DNA of 64,000 nucleotides, taken from contig JAKSBJ010000352.1 of NCBI GenBank assembly GCA_022361195.1, forward strand, positions 1 to 64,000. Reading direction: 5' to 3'. The translations under genes were made by a program, and so were the position numbers. Shown piece by piece: positions 1 to 8,642 of this stretch. The notes beneath the pieces are model-generated. The model did not search any database. It saw only the letters and a program-made list of their open reading frames with translations, and had not been told where the DNA came from. This DNA comes from Flavobacteriales bacterium (GTDB lineage Bacteria > Bacteroidota > Bacteroidia > Flavobacteriales_D > Crocinitomicaceae). Each line of letters begins with the position of its first letter. Positions within the stretch are counted from its first letter, which is position 1.

Positions 1-117
1 TAAGCTTGATTCATTTAGATTGTCGATTTTAAGATCAGTCTTTTTGATACAAATTCTGGACTTTTTACAACTAAAAAAAGACATAGAGATTATTGCTAAG
101 ATTAAAATTCGCTTCAT
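1..117 (-). CDS. N-terminus of a lipoprotein, cut by the left edge
   Basis: The minus strand is open for 39 codons from an ATG at 117 to the edge. The protein starts with two basic residues, then a hydrophobic stretch and the lipobox-like SFFSC around residues 13-17, the pattern of a type II signal peptide with lipidation at Cys17. After it comes a Lys-rich, polar stretch. Nothing of the mature domain is visible, so no function can be named. It lies directly downstream of the recombinase gene on the same strand, with 67 bases between, so it may be cargo of the same element. The lipoprotein call is an inference from the signal peptide only. Confidence 0.6.
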   Translation of the reverse strand, partial: MKRILILAIISMSFFSCKKSRICIKKTDLKIDNLNESSL

Positions 118-184
118 TTGGTGAAATATTTTTTACAACGTTTGAATAAAGATACATCTTTATTTTTTTTATGTGTATCCCTTA

Positions 185-991
185 CTATAACTGCATTTCC
201 GCAATAGGACTTTTGACCGCCAGAACATTTTTAGTACTAACATGGGTATAAATTTCAGTGGTTTTAATTGAATTGTGGCCCAATAAATTTTGAATGTAAC
301 GAATATCAACACCGCTTTCCAAAACATGAGTGGCATAGCTATGTCTTAGCATATGAGGTGTTACATTTTTTCTAATACCTGCTTTTTTGGTAGATCGTTT
401 AAGTACATTTCTGACACTAATTGGAGAGTATTTAAGAGAGTCGCTACCATTAAACATATATTGTTTCGGTTTATATTCTTTATAGTATTTTCTGAGCAGT
501 TGCCTGACATTTTCTGGTAAAGGAACATATCTATCTTTTGTGCCTTTGCCAGATACAATTTTTATTAGCATTCGTTTACCATCAACAGATTCAATCTTAA
601 GATTTATTAATTCACTAATCCTAAGTCCGCATGCATAGAGTAAAGTAAGAGCAGCTTTATGTTTTAAATTTTGCGTATGCTGAATAATTGCATTGACTTC
701 TTGTTTGTCTAAAACATTTGGAAGCTTTTTATCTTTTCTTGGTCGTTCAATATAATAGGTCTGTCTTGGGCGTTTTAAAATATTTTCGTAGTAATATTTG
801 ATTGCATTAATATGCTGATTTTGTGTACTACGCGAGTAGCCTTTTTGGACCAAGTAATACTGATAATTCTCTATATCCTTTTTGGATAATTCGTCAACGG
901 ACTCATTGAAATAATTGTAAAAATGGTGAAGGCAAGACAGATAAACATCACGTTTACCGATCATGTGTCGTTTGATGCGTTTTAAATTCAT
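185..991 (-). CDS. Tyrosine recombinase / site-specific integrase
   Basis: A 268-residue phage-integrase-family protein that cuts and rejoins DNA through a covalent phosphotyrosine. An N-terminal SAM-like core-binding domain (about 1-75) precedes the catalytic domain. The catalytic set is complete: R124 (ACGLRISEL), K149 (SGKG), H213 and R216 (HMLRHS), H239 (LLGH) and Y248 (EIYTH). It resembles the stand-alone integron-like integrases common in Bacteroidota; from memory, many of those carry an extra N-terminal module, which is missing here. The upstream 400 bases show no continuation in frame. A tRNA-His gene lies 400 bases upstream with its 3' end facing this gene, as in tRNA-integrated islands. 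Whether the enzyme is active and what it acts on cannot be told. Confidence 0.9.
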   Translation of the reverse strand: MNLKRIKRHMIGKRDVYLSCLHHFYNYFNESVDELSKKDIENYQYYLVQKGYSRSTQNQHINAIKYYYENILKRPRQTYYIERPRKDKKLPNVLDKQEVNAIIQHTQNLKHKAALTLLYACGLRISELINLKIESVDGKRMLIKIVSGKGTKDRYVPLPENVRQLLRKYYKEYKPKQYMFNGSDSLKYSPISVRNVLKRSTKKAGIRKNVTPHMLRHSYATHVLESGVDIRYIQNLLGHNSIKTTEIYTHVSTKNVLAVKSPIAEMQL

Positions 992-1353
992 AATACATCA
1001 AACATCCGAAGAGAAGAAAAAATAATCGGTTAATAATTATTTGTAGTCGTTTGTAAGCGTATTTAAATGTATAGATATCGAAAAATAACGGATTCTTGGA
1101 AATGAAAAGTAGATAATCTTTAATCGGAAGAAGTAAAATAGCAAAGTCTGTCAGACTGAAATGTAACCATAGAGGTAACAAATGAAATAGGGGGAGGGGA
1201 CTATTAATTCTAAAAAGTGATAAGATGGATTACTAACGTGACCCCTATATCTTTTGTTGGGCCTTCAAAAGCAAAATCATTCACTTTGTTCATTATTCCT
1301 TTTTGTTTATCCTCATTCTTATGAGATGGATATCTCAACGAATTTGGTTAAAC
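992..1353. other. Intergenic stretch without a recognisable gene
   Basis: About 360 AT-rich bases between the recombinase start and the tRNA-His terminator. The open frames here are short, overlap the recombinase start in another frame, or have composition unlike the neighbouring proteins. I see no promoter, repeat or RNA gene that I can defend. If an attachment site of the recombinase exists, it would lie here or at the tRNA 3' end. Confidence 0.5.
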
Positions 1354-1383
1354 AAAAAAGGCTTCGCATTTGCGAAGCCTTTT
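1354..1383 (-). terminator. Intrinsic terminator after tRNA-His
   Basis: A 12-bp stem (AAAAGGCTTCGC with GCGAAGCCTTTT) around a four-base loop follows the tRNA 3' end by 7 bases on the minus strand. The minus-strand 3' arm continues into a run of six T. The placement fits termination of the tRNA transcript. Confidence 0.85.
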
Positions 1384-1390
1384 ACTTTTG

Positions 1391-1465
1391 GGTGGAAGAT
1401 GGGATTCGAACCCACGGCCCTCGGAACCACAAACCGATGCTCTAACCAACTGAGCTACAACCACC
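1391..1465 (-). tRNA. tRNA-His (anticodon GTG)
   Basis: The minus strand folds as a tRNA with D stem GCTC/GAGC, T arm GTGGG-TTCGAAT-CCCAT and a seven-base anticodon loop TTGTGGT carrying GTG, which reads His codons. The acceptor begins GG and ends CC, matching the extra G-1:C73 pair of tRNA-His. No CCA is encoded. Three positions are odd: apparent U-U oppositions at acceptor pairs 5:68 and 6:67 and at anticodon-stem pair 31:39. The gene has its own promoter and terminator, so it is probably expressed, but the mismatches leave open that the 3' half was replaced by integration or that the gene has decayed. Confidence 0.88.
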
Positions 1466-1504
1466 GTTTAAAGTCTTTTGCTACTACCGTTGAGTAGCGA
1501 GGCG

Positions 1505-1536
1505 CAAATATAATTCATTTTTAAAAAACAGGCAAA
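1505..1536 (-). promoter_or_regulatory. Bacteroidota-type promoter of tRNA-His
   Basis: On the minus strand a TTTG (-33 element, 1533-1536) is followed after 20 bases by TATATTTG (1505-1512), matching the TTTG-N19-23-TAnnTTTG layout used by the primary sigma factor of Bacteroidota. Transcription would start some 30 bases before the tRNA. Confidence 0.75.
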
Positions 1537-1548
1537 AAAGAGAAAAAA

Positions 1549-4500
1549 TTATTGTGACATTTTTTTTCTAAAACTCATTTTAGAGAAGAGTTTCCCCATG
1601 CCTTCGAGTATCTTTTTCAATACATCAAAGTAGAGCGTAATGGTTAAGAGTAAGCTCATTAACCAAATTACAATGATGTTTGCTGTGAAGGTTCCAACAT
1701 AGGTTCCAAAAACACGTTTACGAGGGGCATAAAAATGTGCACCAAAGAATCCTTTATCATAAGGGTCGAGGTAAATTGGATCGGCTTTTTGAATAAAGTG
1801 ACCATCTACTTCAACCAATTTAGTCAACTCAGTCTTGTTTTTGGCAAAATCCTCAAGGGCATCATTTGTTGTATTATCCATCAAGGCCAAATACCTGTCT
1901 TTACCGTATTTGTCGACAATTTCCTGTGTTTTCTCATCAATCTTACGACGATTGGTGTCCACTACTGACTTATAATGCGTTTTAAGAATACCAAAATAAG
2001 CTTTGGTGTTATTATACGTTTCCTCGTTGTAGTTATTCAATGTTAAGGTCTCAATACAATTTTGACACTTAACATTTTCAATGAAACCATGCTCTCGATC
2101 AATTTCATTTCTTAAAACCAAAAGGGCATCTTTTGTTTCGTCTTCCTTCTCAGCTTTAGAAATGTTGGTTTTAACAAAATCTAAGCGGGCATTGAGCTCT
2201 TGTAACCAATAGTCCTTCTTCCAGGTGGCGAAACTTTTGTTCTTTTCAAATTCAAAGTAAATACGGTTGTATTCATTCTCTTTAAACTGAGTAACTGCCA
2301 ATGCCTCATAAGCCCAACGAGAAGCCATGATGTTTCCTATGAATGGGACCGAACTTTCGTCTCCAAACAATGGGTTTAACTTATCAAACTTAACGATAAC
2401 TCCACTGAACAAAAGTTGTGGAATAATGAGAATAGGAATGAGGATATAAATTACCTTAACTGAATTGAAGCTGGCAGATACATTGAGTCCTAGTAAATTC
2501 GCAAAGCAAGACAGGGAGAACAAAATGAGCCAGTATTCAAACCACATGCCCTTTATTTCCAAAATAAAGTTTCCAACGGCTACAAACAACAGCATTTGAA
2601 TCGCTGAAATCAGGAACATGATGGATATTTTGGACATCAAATAAGAGCCTTTATTCAAGTTCAGGAAGGATTCCCGTTTTAATATTTTTTGATCCTTTAT
2701 AATCTCCTCCGCGGCGACTGTTAACCCAATAAATAAGGCTACGATTACTGCAATGAAGAGGAATTGTGGAATGTTTTGATTGTGTTTAAAAACATAACCT
2801 CCATCTGAATCTGTGTTGTAAAACTTAACAAAGAAGGCCAAAATAAAGGCTAGGGCAGGGGCTTCTAATAAGTTGATAAGGATGTATTGCTTATTTGTCA
2901 ACTTAGAGAGTAAATCCCTGACAAAATAAATCCGGAGCTGCTTAAAAGCACTCGGTTTTTTAAAGGTACTTTCTGGAATTTCATGAACGTCCGGAACTTT
3001 TGCCGGATCAGGTTCTAACAATTCCAAATAGTGATTATTCCACTCTTTAGGTGAAATTTTACGGTGTTGTGTTTGGTTCCCGTATTCGTCAACAACCTTT
3101 GATTCAATGATGTTGAAGATTTGTTCGGGATTTACATTACCACAGGTAATACATTCACTTTCATCACTCTTTACGTGGTCAATTCGCTTTTTGAAGTACA
3201 TGACTCCATCCACCGGATTTCCGTTATAGATGGTGTATCCTCCAACATCCAGAATCAACAACTTATCAAACATTTTAAAAATGTCCGACGACGGTTGGTG
3301 AATTACCACAAAGATCAATTTCCCTTTCAAAGCTAATTCCTTCAAAAGGTCCATGATATTTTCAGAATCTCTAGATGATAAACCAGAGGTTGGCTCATCA
3401 ACAAACAAAACAGACGGCTCACGAATTAACTCCAATGCAATATTGAGACGCTTTCGTTGCCCACCTGAAATAGTTTTTTCGAGTGGTGATCCTACTTTTA
3501 AGTCTTTTGTTTCATATAAACCAAGTGCCGACAGGGTCTTTAAAACCTTTTTGGCAATTTGTTTATCATTCATTCCACCAAAGCAAAGCTTGGCATTATA
3601 AAAGAGGTTTTGGAAAACTGTTAACTCTTCAATTAAAAGGTCATCTTGGGAGACATAACCAATTACTCCCTCAATTTCACCTCTATTTCTATGAATATCA
3701 ACACCATTAATGGTTACTGTCCCCTCAGAAGGTTGATAGTTTCCATTGAGAACATTTAAAAGAGTTGATTTACCAGCTCCTGATCCTCCCATAATTCCAA
3801 GGAGAGAACCTGATTCCTCAGCAAAATTGAAATTGTGCAATCCAATTTTTCCTCCTTTGAATTTATAAACCACATCATCTGTCTTGAAGACAATTTTTGA
3901 AGCAGCCTGATCCGAAAGAAATTTTCCAATAATATCGGAATAGTAGATGGGTTGAACTTTTGAAGAACGAATTGAGCTTCCCTGATTCAGGATAATGTGC
4001 CTGTATGGCATGAGCGGTTGACCGTTCAAATTCAATTCAGACTCTCCAAGGTATTTAAAGAAGTGGAAGTTTACACTGGCAATCTTTAATACCCGTATTT
4101 CGCCAGAAATACCTTCTGAGTAAATATGCTTGGCGTCCTTAAACTCTTCGCTTTTAAATGAAGTAACATATAAAAGGTCAGGATCATCCAAACGAACTTC
4201 CAAAGGTGACTCAACAAAACTTCTGATCTTGTTGTATTCATCCATGGAGATGTTAAAGGTATCTGCCACGGTTTGAGCAAATTCTAATTCTTGCTCTGCA
4301 ACAACCTCATTGGCATTGATAAACTCCAGAATACGAACAAGCACAATCATCTTTTGACGTTGTGCCAATTCCTCATTAATCTGCGTACAAATTCTTAAAA
4401 CCTTAACGGAGTGAACCGAGGTTTTTTTCCGTTTACCGTCTTTCTTTTTAGAAGATCCTTGATAAGCAATTAAGAATTCGTCAAATAGCTGAAGGTATTC

Positions 4501-4656
4501 TTCAACCATGGCCGAACCAAGTTCTTGATTAAGAAAAGCTTCAACAATATCGCGACCTTCCCCAGTCGTAATGGGTTGTTCGTTATCGATATCATCATCA
4601 ACCCTTGCAATAATTGCAAAGAGTTGCATTAAGGCTTTTAATATTCTTTCACTCAT
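1549..4656 (-). CDS. ABC-2 exporter with fused ATPase and permease (ABCG-like)
   Basis: A 1035-residue half-transporter fusion. Residues 1 to about 150 form an acidic helical region that resembles a TerB-like domain. The ATPase follows with Walker A GGSGAGKST near residue 290, signature SGGQRKR near 400 and Walker B SVLFVDEPTSG near 420. The C-terminal half, from about residue 600, holds the membrane helices of an ABC-2 permease, interrupted by a large soluble charged loop. Two CxxC motifs (CITC, CQNC) lie outside the ATPase and may bind metal or form disulphides. The domain order, ATPase first and then permease, is that of the ABCG/White family. The substrate is unknown. Two small exported proteins are encoded directly upstream on the same strand, likely as one operon. 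Confidence 0.88.
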   Translation of the reverse strand: MSERILKALMQLFAIIARVDDDIDNEQPITTGEGRDIVEAFLNQELGSAMVEEYLQLFDEFLIAYQGSSKKKDGKRKKTSVHSVKVLRICTQINEELAQRQKMIVLVRILEFINANEVVAEQELEFAQTVADTFNISMDEYNKIRSFVESPLEVRLDDPDLLYVTSFKSEEFKDAKHIYSEGISGEIRVLKIASVNFHFFKYLGESELNLNGQPLMPYRHIILNQGSSIRSSKVQPIYYSDIIGKFLSDQAASKIVFKTDDVVYKFKGGKIGLHNFNFAEESGSLLGIMGGSGAGKSTLLNVLNGNYQPSEGTVTINGVDIHRNRGEIEGVIGYVSQDDLLIEELTVFQNLFYNAKLCFGGMNDKQIAKKVLKTLSALGLYETKDLKVGSPLEKTISGGQRKRLNIALELIREPSVLFVDEPTSGLSSRDSENIMDLLKELALKGKLIFVVIHQPSSDIFKMFDKLLILDVGGYTIYNGNPVDGVMYFKKRIDHVKSDESECITCGNVNPEQIFNIIESKVVDEYGNQTQHRKISPKEWNNHYLELLEPDPAKVPDVHEIPESTFKKPSAFKQLRIYFVRDLLSKLTNKQYILINLLEAPALAFILAFFVKFYNTDSDGGYVFKHNQNIPQFLFIAVIVALFIGLTVAAEEIIKDQKILKRESFLNLNKGSYLMSKISIMFLISAIQMLLFVAVGNFILEIKGMWFEYWLILFSLSCFANLLGLNVSASFNSVKVIYILIPILIIPQLLFSGVIVKFDKLNPLFGDESSVPFIGNIMASRWAYEALAVTQFKENEYNRIYFEFEKNKSFATWKKDYWLQELNARLDFVKTNISKAEKEDETKDALLVLRNEIDREHGFIENVKCQNCIETLTLNNYNEETYNNTKAYFGILKTHYKSVVDTNRRKIDEKTQEIVDKYGKDRYLALMDNTTNDALEDFAKNKTELTKLVEVDGHFIQKADPIYLDPYDKGFFGAHFYAPRKRVFGTYVGTFTANIIVIWLMSLLLTITLYFDVLKKILEGMGKLFSKMSFRKKMSQ

Positions 4657-4681
4657 TTAACTTCCTGCCTAAAGTCAAAAA

Positions 4682-5113
4682 CTACTTATTGAAACCAATT
4701 AGAAGAACTAAACATCCCGATACTTTTTTGTCAATATCAAGATAGGCTTCTACGTAGCAATCAAGGGTATTATCAATTTTAAAGTCCCAATAGGGAGCAT
4801 TTTCAAAATCTTTGTTGGAAAATAACAGATTTCTTTCCTGATCATATACATTAAAGATCACATAGTTATCCTTTAGGCCTGCTGTGGTTGCAATCCGGTA
4901 TAATGACCCTCCATAAAAGGTCACTTTAAACTCTGCCGATTGCTCTGCATCAACAAAAGCCTGATAAACCTGGCCGTCTGAAATAAATGTTTTTCCCTTT
5001 TTCTGATCAGCTTTTAAATAACCGTAACACACATTCACTAACGAATCGCACTCTTGTGCTTTAGCGCCCAGGGATAGTAAAATAACGGTTATAATTCCCA
5101 ATAATTTTTTCAT
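4682..5113 (-). CDS. Small secreted protein of unknown function
   Basis: Starting at the internal ATG (MKKLLG), which leaves a 4-base gap after the upstream stop, this is a 143-residue protein with a Sec signal peptide ending near GAKAQ. An ATG four codons earlier would overlap the upstream gene and put MARI before the signal peptide. The mature part is a short beta-rich domain with several Cys and aromatic residues. I do not recognise the family. It sits between a lipoprotein gene and the ABC exporter gene, with 25 bases to the latter, so a role alongside the exporter is a guess from position only. Confidence 0.7.
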   Translation of the reverse strand: MKKLLGIITVILLSLGAKAQECDSLVNVCYGYLKADQKKGKTFISDGQVYQAFVDAEQSAEFKVTFYGGSLYRIATTAGLKDNYVIFNVYDQERNLLFSNKDFENAPYWDFKIDNTLDCYVEAYLDIDKKVSGCLVLLIGFNK

Positions 5114-5117
5114 AATC

Positions 5118-6032
5118 CTAGCCAATTAATCCGTTACGAATTGTTTTAACTTTTTCAATAATAGTAGTTAGTACGTCTCCTTCAATTTGAACCGATGATT
5201 TACTTTTGATACTAGTGGTTCTGTTTTTAGGATCATGTTGTGGTTCAATATATTGATAATTAAATTTGATTTTATCAAAATCAGTTTTTAAATCTTTCAA
5301 ATCCTGAATCAAATTGGTATAGTAATCTTCTGTGTTAAAGTCCTCTAAAAGCGAAATAATTGTCTTTAAAGCTGTTTTTTGCTCTCCAATACGGTTTGCA
5401 ACTTCTTGATCTTGGGTGTCCTCATAAGTTACTGAGGCAAAATAAAGTGATTCAATCCAACCACCAGTTAAAATCAAAGTAGCGACATCATGTTGTTCAT
5501 TGTCCTTTAAAAAACGATCTCCTTCTCGGTAACCGTCAGACATAATAACCAACATGGAATCTTGATTGTTACCATTTTCAATGAAGCGCTCTAATAAATT
5601 TTGATCAAATGCCCCTGCAATACCCAGTTCGTCAGATAACTTTTCGATAGAAGAAAGGTAAGAAACTGCCTTGGTATTACTCTCGTAAATGGTCGCATAT
5701 CCCAGGTCTGCTCCATAAATTCCCATGTTAATGGCACGCTTAAACTCGGTGGTATAATTTGCCACAGCTTCTGGGTCCGTTAAAATACTCTCGTTAAATA
5801 CCCCAACGTTTTCCTTAATTAAGGTAGCCATCTGAATAGGCGATGGGAGAGAGAACATTTTACCATTAATTGTAGTGCTTAACGACTGGGTCGAATCCAG
5901 TACTTGATCGGCAACAACAACCATTTCTTCTCCGTTAGGATCCTCAGTATCAACATCAATACCTTCTCCACCACAAGAGATCAGAAGAAATAAGGCTAAA
6001 AGAGAAAAAATAAACTTTGGGCCAAAATTCAT
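5118..6032 (-). CDS. Lipoprotein of unknown function
   Basis: The internal ATG at 6032 (MNFGPKF) gives a clean lipoprotein signal peptide with lipobox LLISC; an ATG 13 codons upstream would precede it with a polar Asn/Phe-rich tail. The mature protein is about 285 residues, acidic near its start and then largely helical, with long charged helices near the C-terminus. It resembles the uncharacterised lipoproteins of Bacteroidota that have a helical all-alpha fold, but I cannot name a family. It is the first gene of a leftward trio with the 143-residue secreted protein and the ABC exporter. Confidence 0.75.
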   Translation of the reverse strand: MNFGPKFIFSLLALFLLISCGGEGIDVDTEDPNGEEMVVVADQVLDSTQSLSTTINGKMFSLPSPIQMATLIKENVGVFNESILTDPEAVANYTTEFKRAINMGIYGADLGYATIYESNTKAVSYLSSIEKLSDELGIAGAFDQNLLERFIENGNNQDSMLVIMSDGYREGDRFLKDNEQHDVATLILTGGWIESLYFASVTYEDTQDQEVANRIGEQKTALKTIISLLEDFNTEDYYTNLIQDLKDLKTDFDKIKFNYQYIEPQHDPKNRTTSIKSKSSVQIEGDVLTTIIEKVKTIRNGLIG

Positions 6033-6091
6033 AGAGTTCAAGTTTGATTCAAAACTAAAAAAATTATTCAATTAATTAACATCAAAATGCA

Positions 6092-6117
6092 TTGGGAGGT
6101 AAGAATTATTAATTTTG
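6092..6117 (+). promoter_or_regulatory. Candidate hemB promoter
   Basis: TAATTTTG at 6110-6117 fits the TAnnTTTG -7 element and lies 12 bases before the hemB ATG; a TTG at 6092-6094 is 15 bases upstream, closer than usual for the -33 element. The predicted untranslated leader is very short. Confidence 0.45.
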
Positions 6118-6129
6118 TGAAAAAGCCAA

Positions 6130-7110
6130 ATGCTAAGCAGACCCAGACGAAATAGAAAAAATTCAGCCATACGCAAAATGGTCGAGGAAACAATCATTCG
6201 ACCTTCAGACTTGATTTATCCAATTTTTCTTAATCACCCGTCTATTCCTGGTTCAGAAATTCAATCATTGCCAGGTATTTACCGATTACAGTTGGAAGAG
6301 GTAATGAGAGAGATAGAAGAGTGTATCGAGCTTGGTATTTTAACTTTTGTGCTTTTTCCTGTCGTTCCGGAAGATTTAAAAGATAAAACGGCGACTTATT
6401 CTTATGCCGAGGAAAATTTTTACCTCACATCCATTCATGCGATTAAACGAAAGTTCCCCGGAATTGTCTTAATGAGTGACGTTGCAATGGATCCTTATAG
6501 TTCGGATGGACATGACGGATTGGTTGAAAATGGTGAAATTATCAATGATAAGACATTGGCTATTTTAGGTAAGATGGCTGTTGCTCAGGCTCAGGCTGGA
6601 ATTGATATTATTGGACCGTCAGATATGATGGATGGTAGAGTAGGTTTTTTACGAAATGAGTTGGATTCACACCATTTTGATCATGTATCCATTATGTCTT
6701 ATACGGCAAAATATGCCAGTGCTTTTTATGGCCCGTTTCGTGATGCGCTTGATTCAGCTCCAAGAGGAGGGGATAAGAAGACCTATCAAATGAATCCGGC
6801 CAATAAAAATGAAGCTTTACGTGAAGCTCGATTGGATGAAGCTGAAGGAGCAGACTTTTTAATGGTAAAACCAGCTTTGAATTATTTAGACGTTATTCAT
6901 TTGCTCAAACAAAATTCGGTTTTGCCTATTTCAGCTTACAACGTCAGTGGTGAATATGCCATGTTAATGGCTGCTTGCGAAAAAGGTTGGTTAGATTATA
7001 ATACCGCAATGCCTGAAATGCTACTGAGCATTAAACGTGCAGGAGCAGATATTATCCTGACTTATTTTGCCAAGTCTTTTGCTCGCTTATATAAAGAAGA
7101 GTTACGTTAA
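6130..7110 (+). CDS. hemB: Porphobilinogen synthase (delta-aminolevulinic acid dehydratase)
   Basis: A 326-residue cytoplasmic enzyme that joins two 5-aminolevulinate molecules to porphobilinogen in haem synthesis; the length is normal. The Schiff-base lysine is in FLMVKPALNYLD and the second active-site lysine lies in the APRGGDKKTYQM segment, with ISAYNVSGEYAM forming the C-terminal active-site signature. The metal loop reads DVAMDPYSSDGHDG: it has Asp where zinc-type enzymes have three Cys, so this is the non-zinc, magnesium-activated type by family rules. It stands alone, divergent from the lipoprotein operon and convergent with a small lipoprotein gene 6 bases away. Confidence 0.97.
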   Translation: MLSRPRRNRKNSAIRKMVEETIIRPSDLIYPIFLNHPSIPGSEIQSLPGIYRLQLEEVMREIEECIELGILTFVLFPVVPEDLKDKTATYSYAEENFYLTSIHAIKRKFPGIVLMSDVAMDPYSSDGHDGLVENGEIINDKTLAILGKMAVAQAQAGIDIIGPSDMMDGRVGFLRNELDSHHFDHVSIMSYTAKYASAFYGPFRDALDSAPRGGDKKTYQMNPANKNEALREARLDEAEGADFLMVKPALNYLDVIHLLKQNSVLPISAYNVSGEYAMLMAACEKGWLDYNTAMPEMLLSIKRAGADIILTYFAKSFARLYKEELR

Positions 7111-7116
7111 TAAGGC

Positions 7117-7566
7117 TTATTTCAAAAGCTTATACGAGATAGGGTGGTCATAACCATCAATCATCAAAACAACTTCTTGCTTTGCAATTCCAAGGTCTTT
7201 GATGTCAAATACTAAGATGTCTTCAACCAATTCCCGGCAACCATCACCTTTGTTATCGTGATAGAGTTTTACCCCACGCTTAACCGGCATGGTTTTTTCA
7301 ACATGTTTTGATCCCACTAATTTAAATTCGTGCTCCTCACATCCTCCGCTATACTGAACAGATAGTGTGAGCAGGTCTCCTTTTAAAAGAACGCTGTTAA
7401 TGGTAACTGAAGCCGATTTTTGATAAGGCTCCATATCTTCAACAACAATTGCTTTTGGAACTCCTTCGTTTTTTGCATCAGTAGCTTTTTTACTGTTACC
7501 ACAAGAGGTTAACCCAAACAAAGTAAGGGCAAAAAATAAGGTCAGATAATTTTTCAATGGCTTCAT
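7117..7566 (-). CDS. Small lipoprotein
   Basis: A 149-residue protein with a type II signal peptide, lipobox GLTSC, and a Lys/Asp-rich linker. The mature part is beta-rich and has three conserved-looking Cys (SGGCEEHEF and GDGCREL among them), which may form a disulphide in the periplasm. The pattern GGCEEHEF is reminiscent of small NigD-like or similar Bacteroidota lipoproteins, but I would not assign it. It follows the 345-residue membrane protein by 38 bases and may end the rsmE operon. Confidence 0.75.
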   Translation of the reverse strand: MKPLKNYLTLFFALTLFGLTSCGNSKKATDAKNEGVPKAIVVEDMEPYQKSASVTINSVLLKGDLLTLSVQYSGGCEEHEFKLVGSKHVEKTMPVKRGVKLYHDNKGDGCRELVEDILVFDIKDLGIAKQEVVLMIDGYDHPISYKLLK

Positions 7567-7604
7567 AGTAGTATCAAATAAACAAATTTTATTCCAAAGC
7601 TCTC

Positions 7605-8642
7605 TTATTTTTTCTTGCTACGAACAAAAAAGAGAATGATAAAAAACATCACTGCCAGTCCAATTGTAAAAATGTAATTGGATGGAATTTGAATAGGATC
7701 AGCTTCTTTTTTCTTAAGTAGTTTAGGCTTGGTTAAATTGGTCGTATCTTGTTGTGCGAGGATTTTTTCTTTTAAAACGGCATAGTCAAATCGGCGCGAT
7801 TCGGTTCGGGGAAAGTACTTTCGGAAATTAGGGATTTTATACATCCGCTCTAATAATAGAGCCTTAATACGTTTGATGTTTTCTAGAATCTCCTTGTCTC
7901 TTCGGTTATAATGGCGTGCAACAGAAAAAGCAATATAGGCTTGCGATAAACTAACATACTCTTCCAAAATCAAACCCACTTCAAAAAATGATCTGGAGAT
8001 TATTGGATCGTCAGCCGGGATGTAGCGAATAATGAATTTTAAAACAAAGTCAGCATTTTCAAGGGGATCCATAATGTACTCATGAAACGCTTCATCCTTG
8101 GAACTATAATTAGCTGTTGAATCTACTTGCCAACCTAAAATGCAGTTGTTCTTGTACCAGTTTTTAGGACCCTCAGCCTGTTTTACTTTTGCCATGAAAA
8201 TCCGTTGAATAAAGTAAATCTTTGAGTATTGTAATACCCCTGGACTTTCTTTTCTAATGAGGTTTAAACCTTCTTCATGTTCATTATTGAGCATGTGAAG
8301 CATTAAGTGATCCCACCAAAAATCTTCCTCGGTTTCAAAGTCAATTTGAATTCGGTTAAAGTAATATTCGGATAAAGAAATGTTCCCAATTCTTAATGTC
8401 GCTTGAGCAAAATCTAAACTATCTATATGGGTCCAACGATGTTTGTTTTTTTGATCCAGTACCTGAAGGTGAGCTTCCAGGGTATCATTATGAAAACCTC
8501 TTTCCAAAGTAGAAAATTGGAATAGGGGACTGGGTTCTGTCCGATAAGGTGAGCGGATGTAAGCAATGGTATCCTCTTGTGAAAAACCAATACTAGCAAA
8601 CAGCTGAATGAAAAGAAAACTAATGAAAAGCGGTAAACGCAT
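7605..8642 (-). CDS. Exported protein with C-terminal membrane anchor
   Basis: A 345-residue protein with a Sec signal peptide (residues 1 to about 21, ending SIGFSQ), a long helical periplasmic domain and a single C-terminal hydrophobic helix near 320-340 followed by RSKKK, which would leave the C-terminus in the cytoplasm. The helical region contains YYFNRI and AYIAFSVARHYNRRD segments that look like tetratricopeptide-like helices. I do not recognise a named family. Its start overlaps the DUF4159 gene by 23 bases, so the two are co-translated, and it may bind or position that protein. Confidence 0.75.
   Translation of the reverse strand: MRLPLFISFLFIQLFASIGFSQEDTIAYIRSPYRTEPSPLFQFSTLERGFHNDTLEAHLQVLDQKNKHRWTHIDSLDFAQATLRIGNISLSEYYFNRIQIDFETEEDFWWDHLMLHMLNNEHEEGLNLIRKESPGVLQYSKIYFIQRIFMAKVKQAEGPKNWYKNNCILGWQVDSTANYSSKDEAFHEYIMDPLENADFVLKFIIRYIPADDPIISRSFFEVGLILEEYVSLSQAYIAFSVARHYNRRDKEILENIKRIKALLLERMYKIPNFRKYFPRTESRRFDYAVLKEKILAQQDTTNLTKPKLLKKKEADPIQIPSNYIFTIGLAVMFFIILFFVRSKKK

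Noticed and set aside
954-1181. Minus-strand ORF just upstream of the recombinase, as a possible missing N-terminal part of it.
   Set aside because: It is in a different frame, has hydrophobic composition and no similarity to integrase N-terminal modules; a frameshift cannot be supported from sequence alone.
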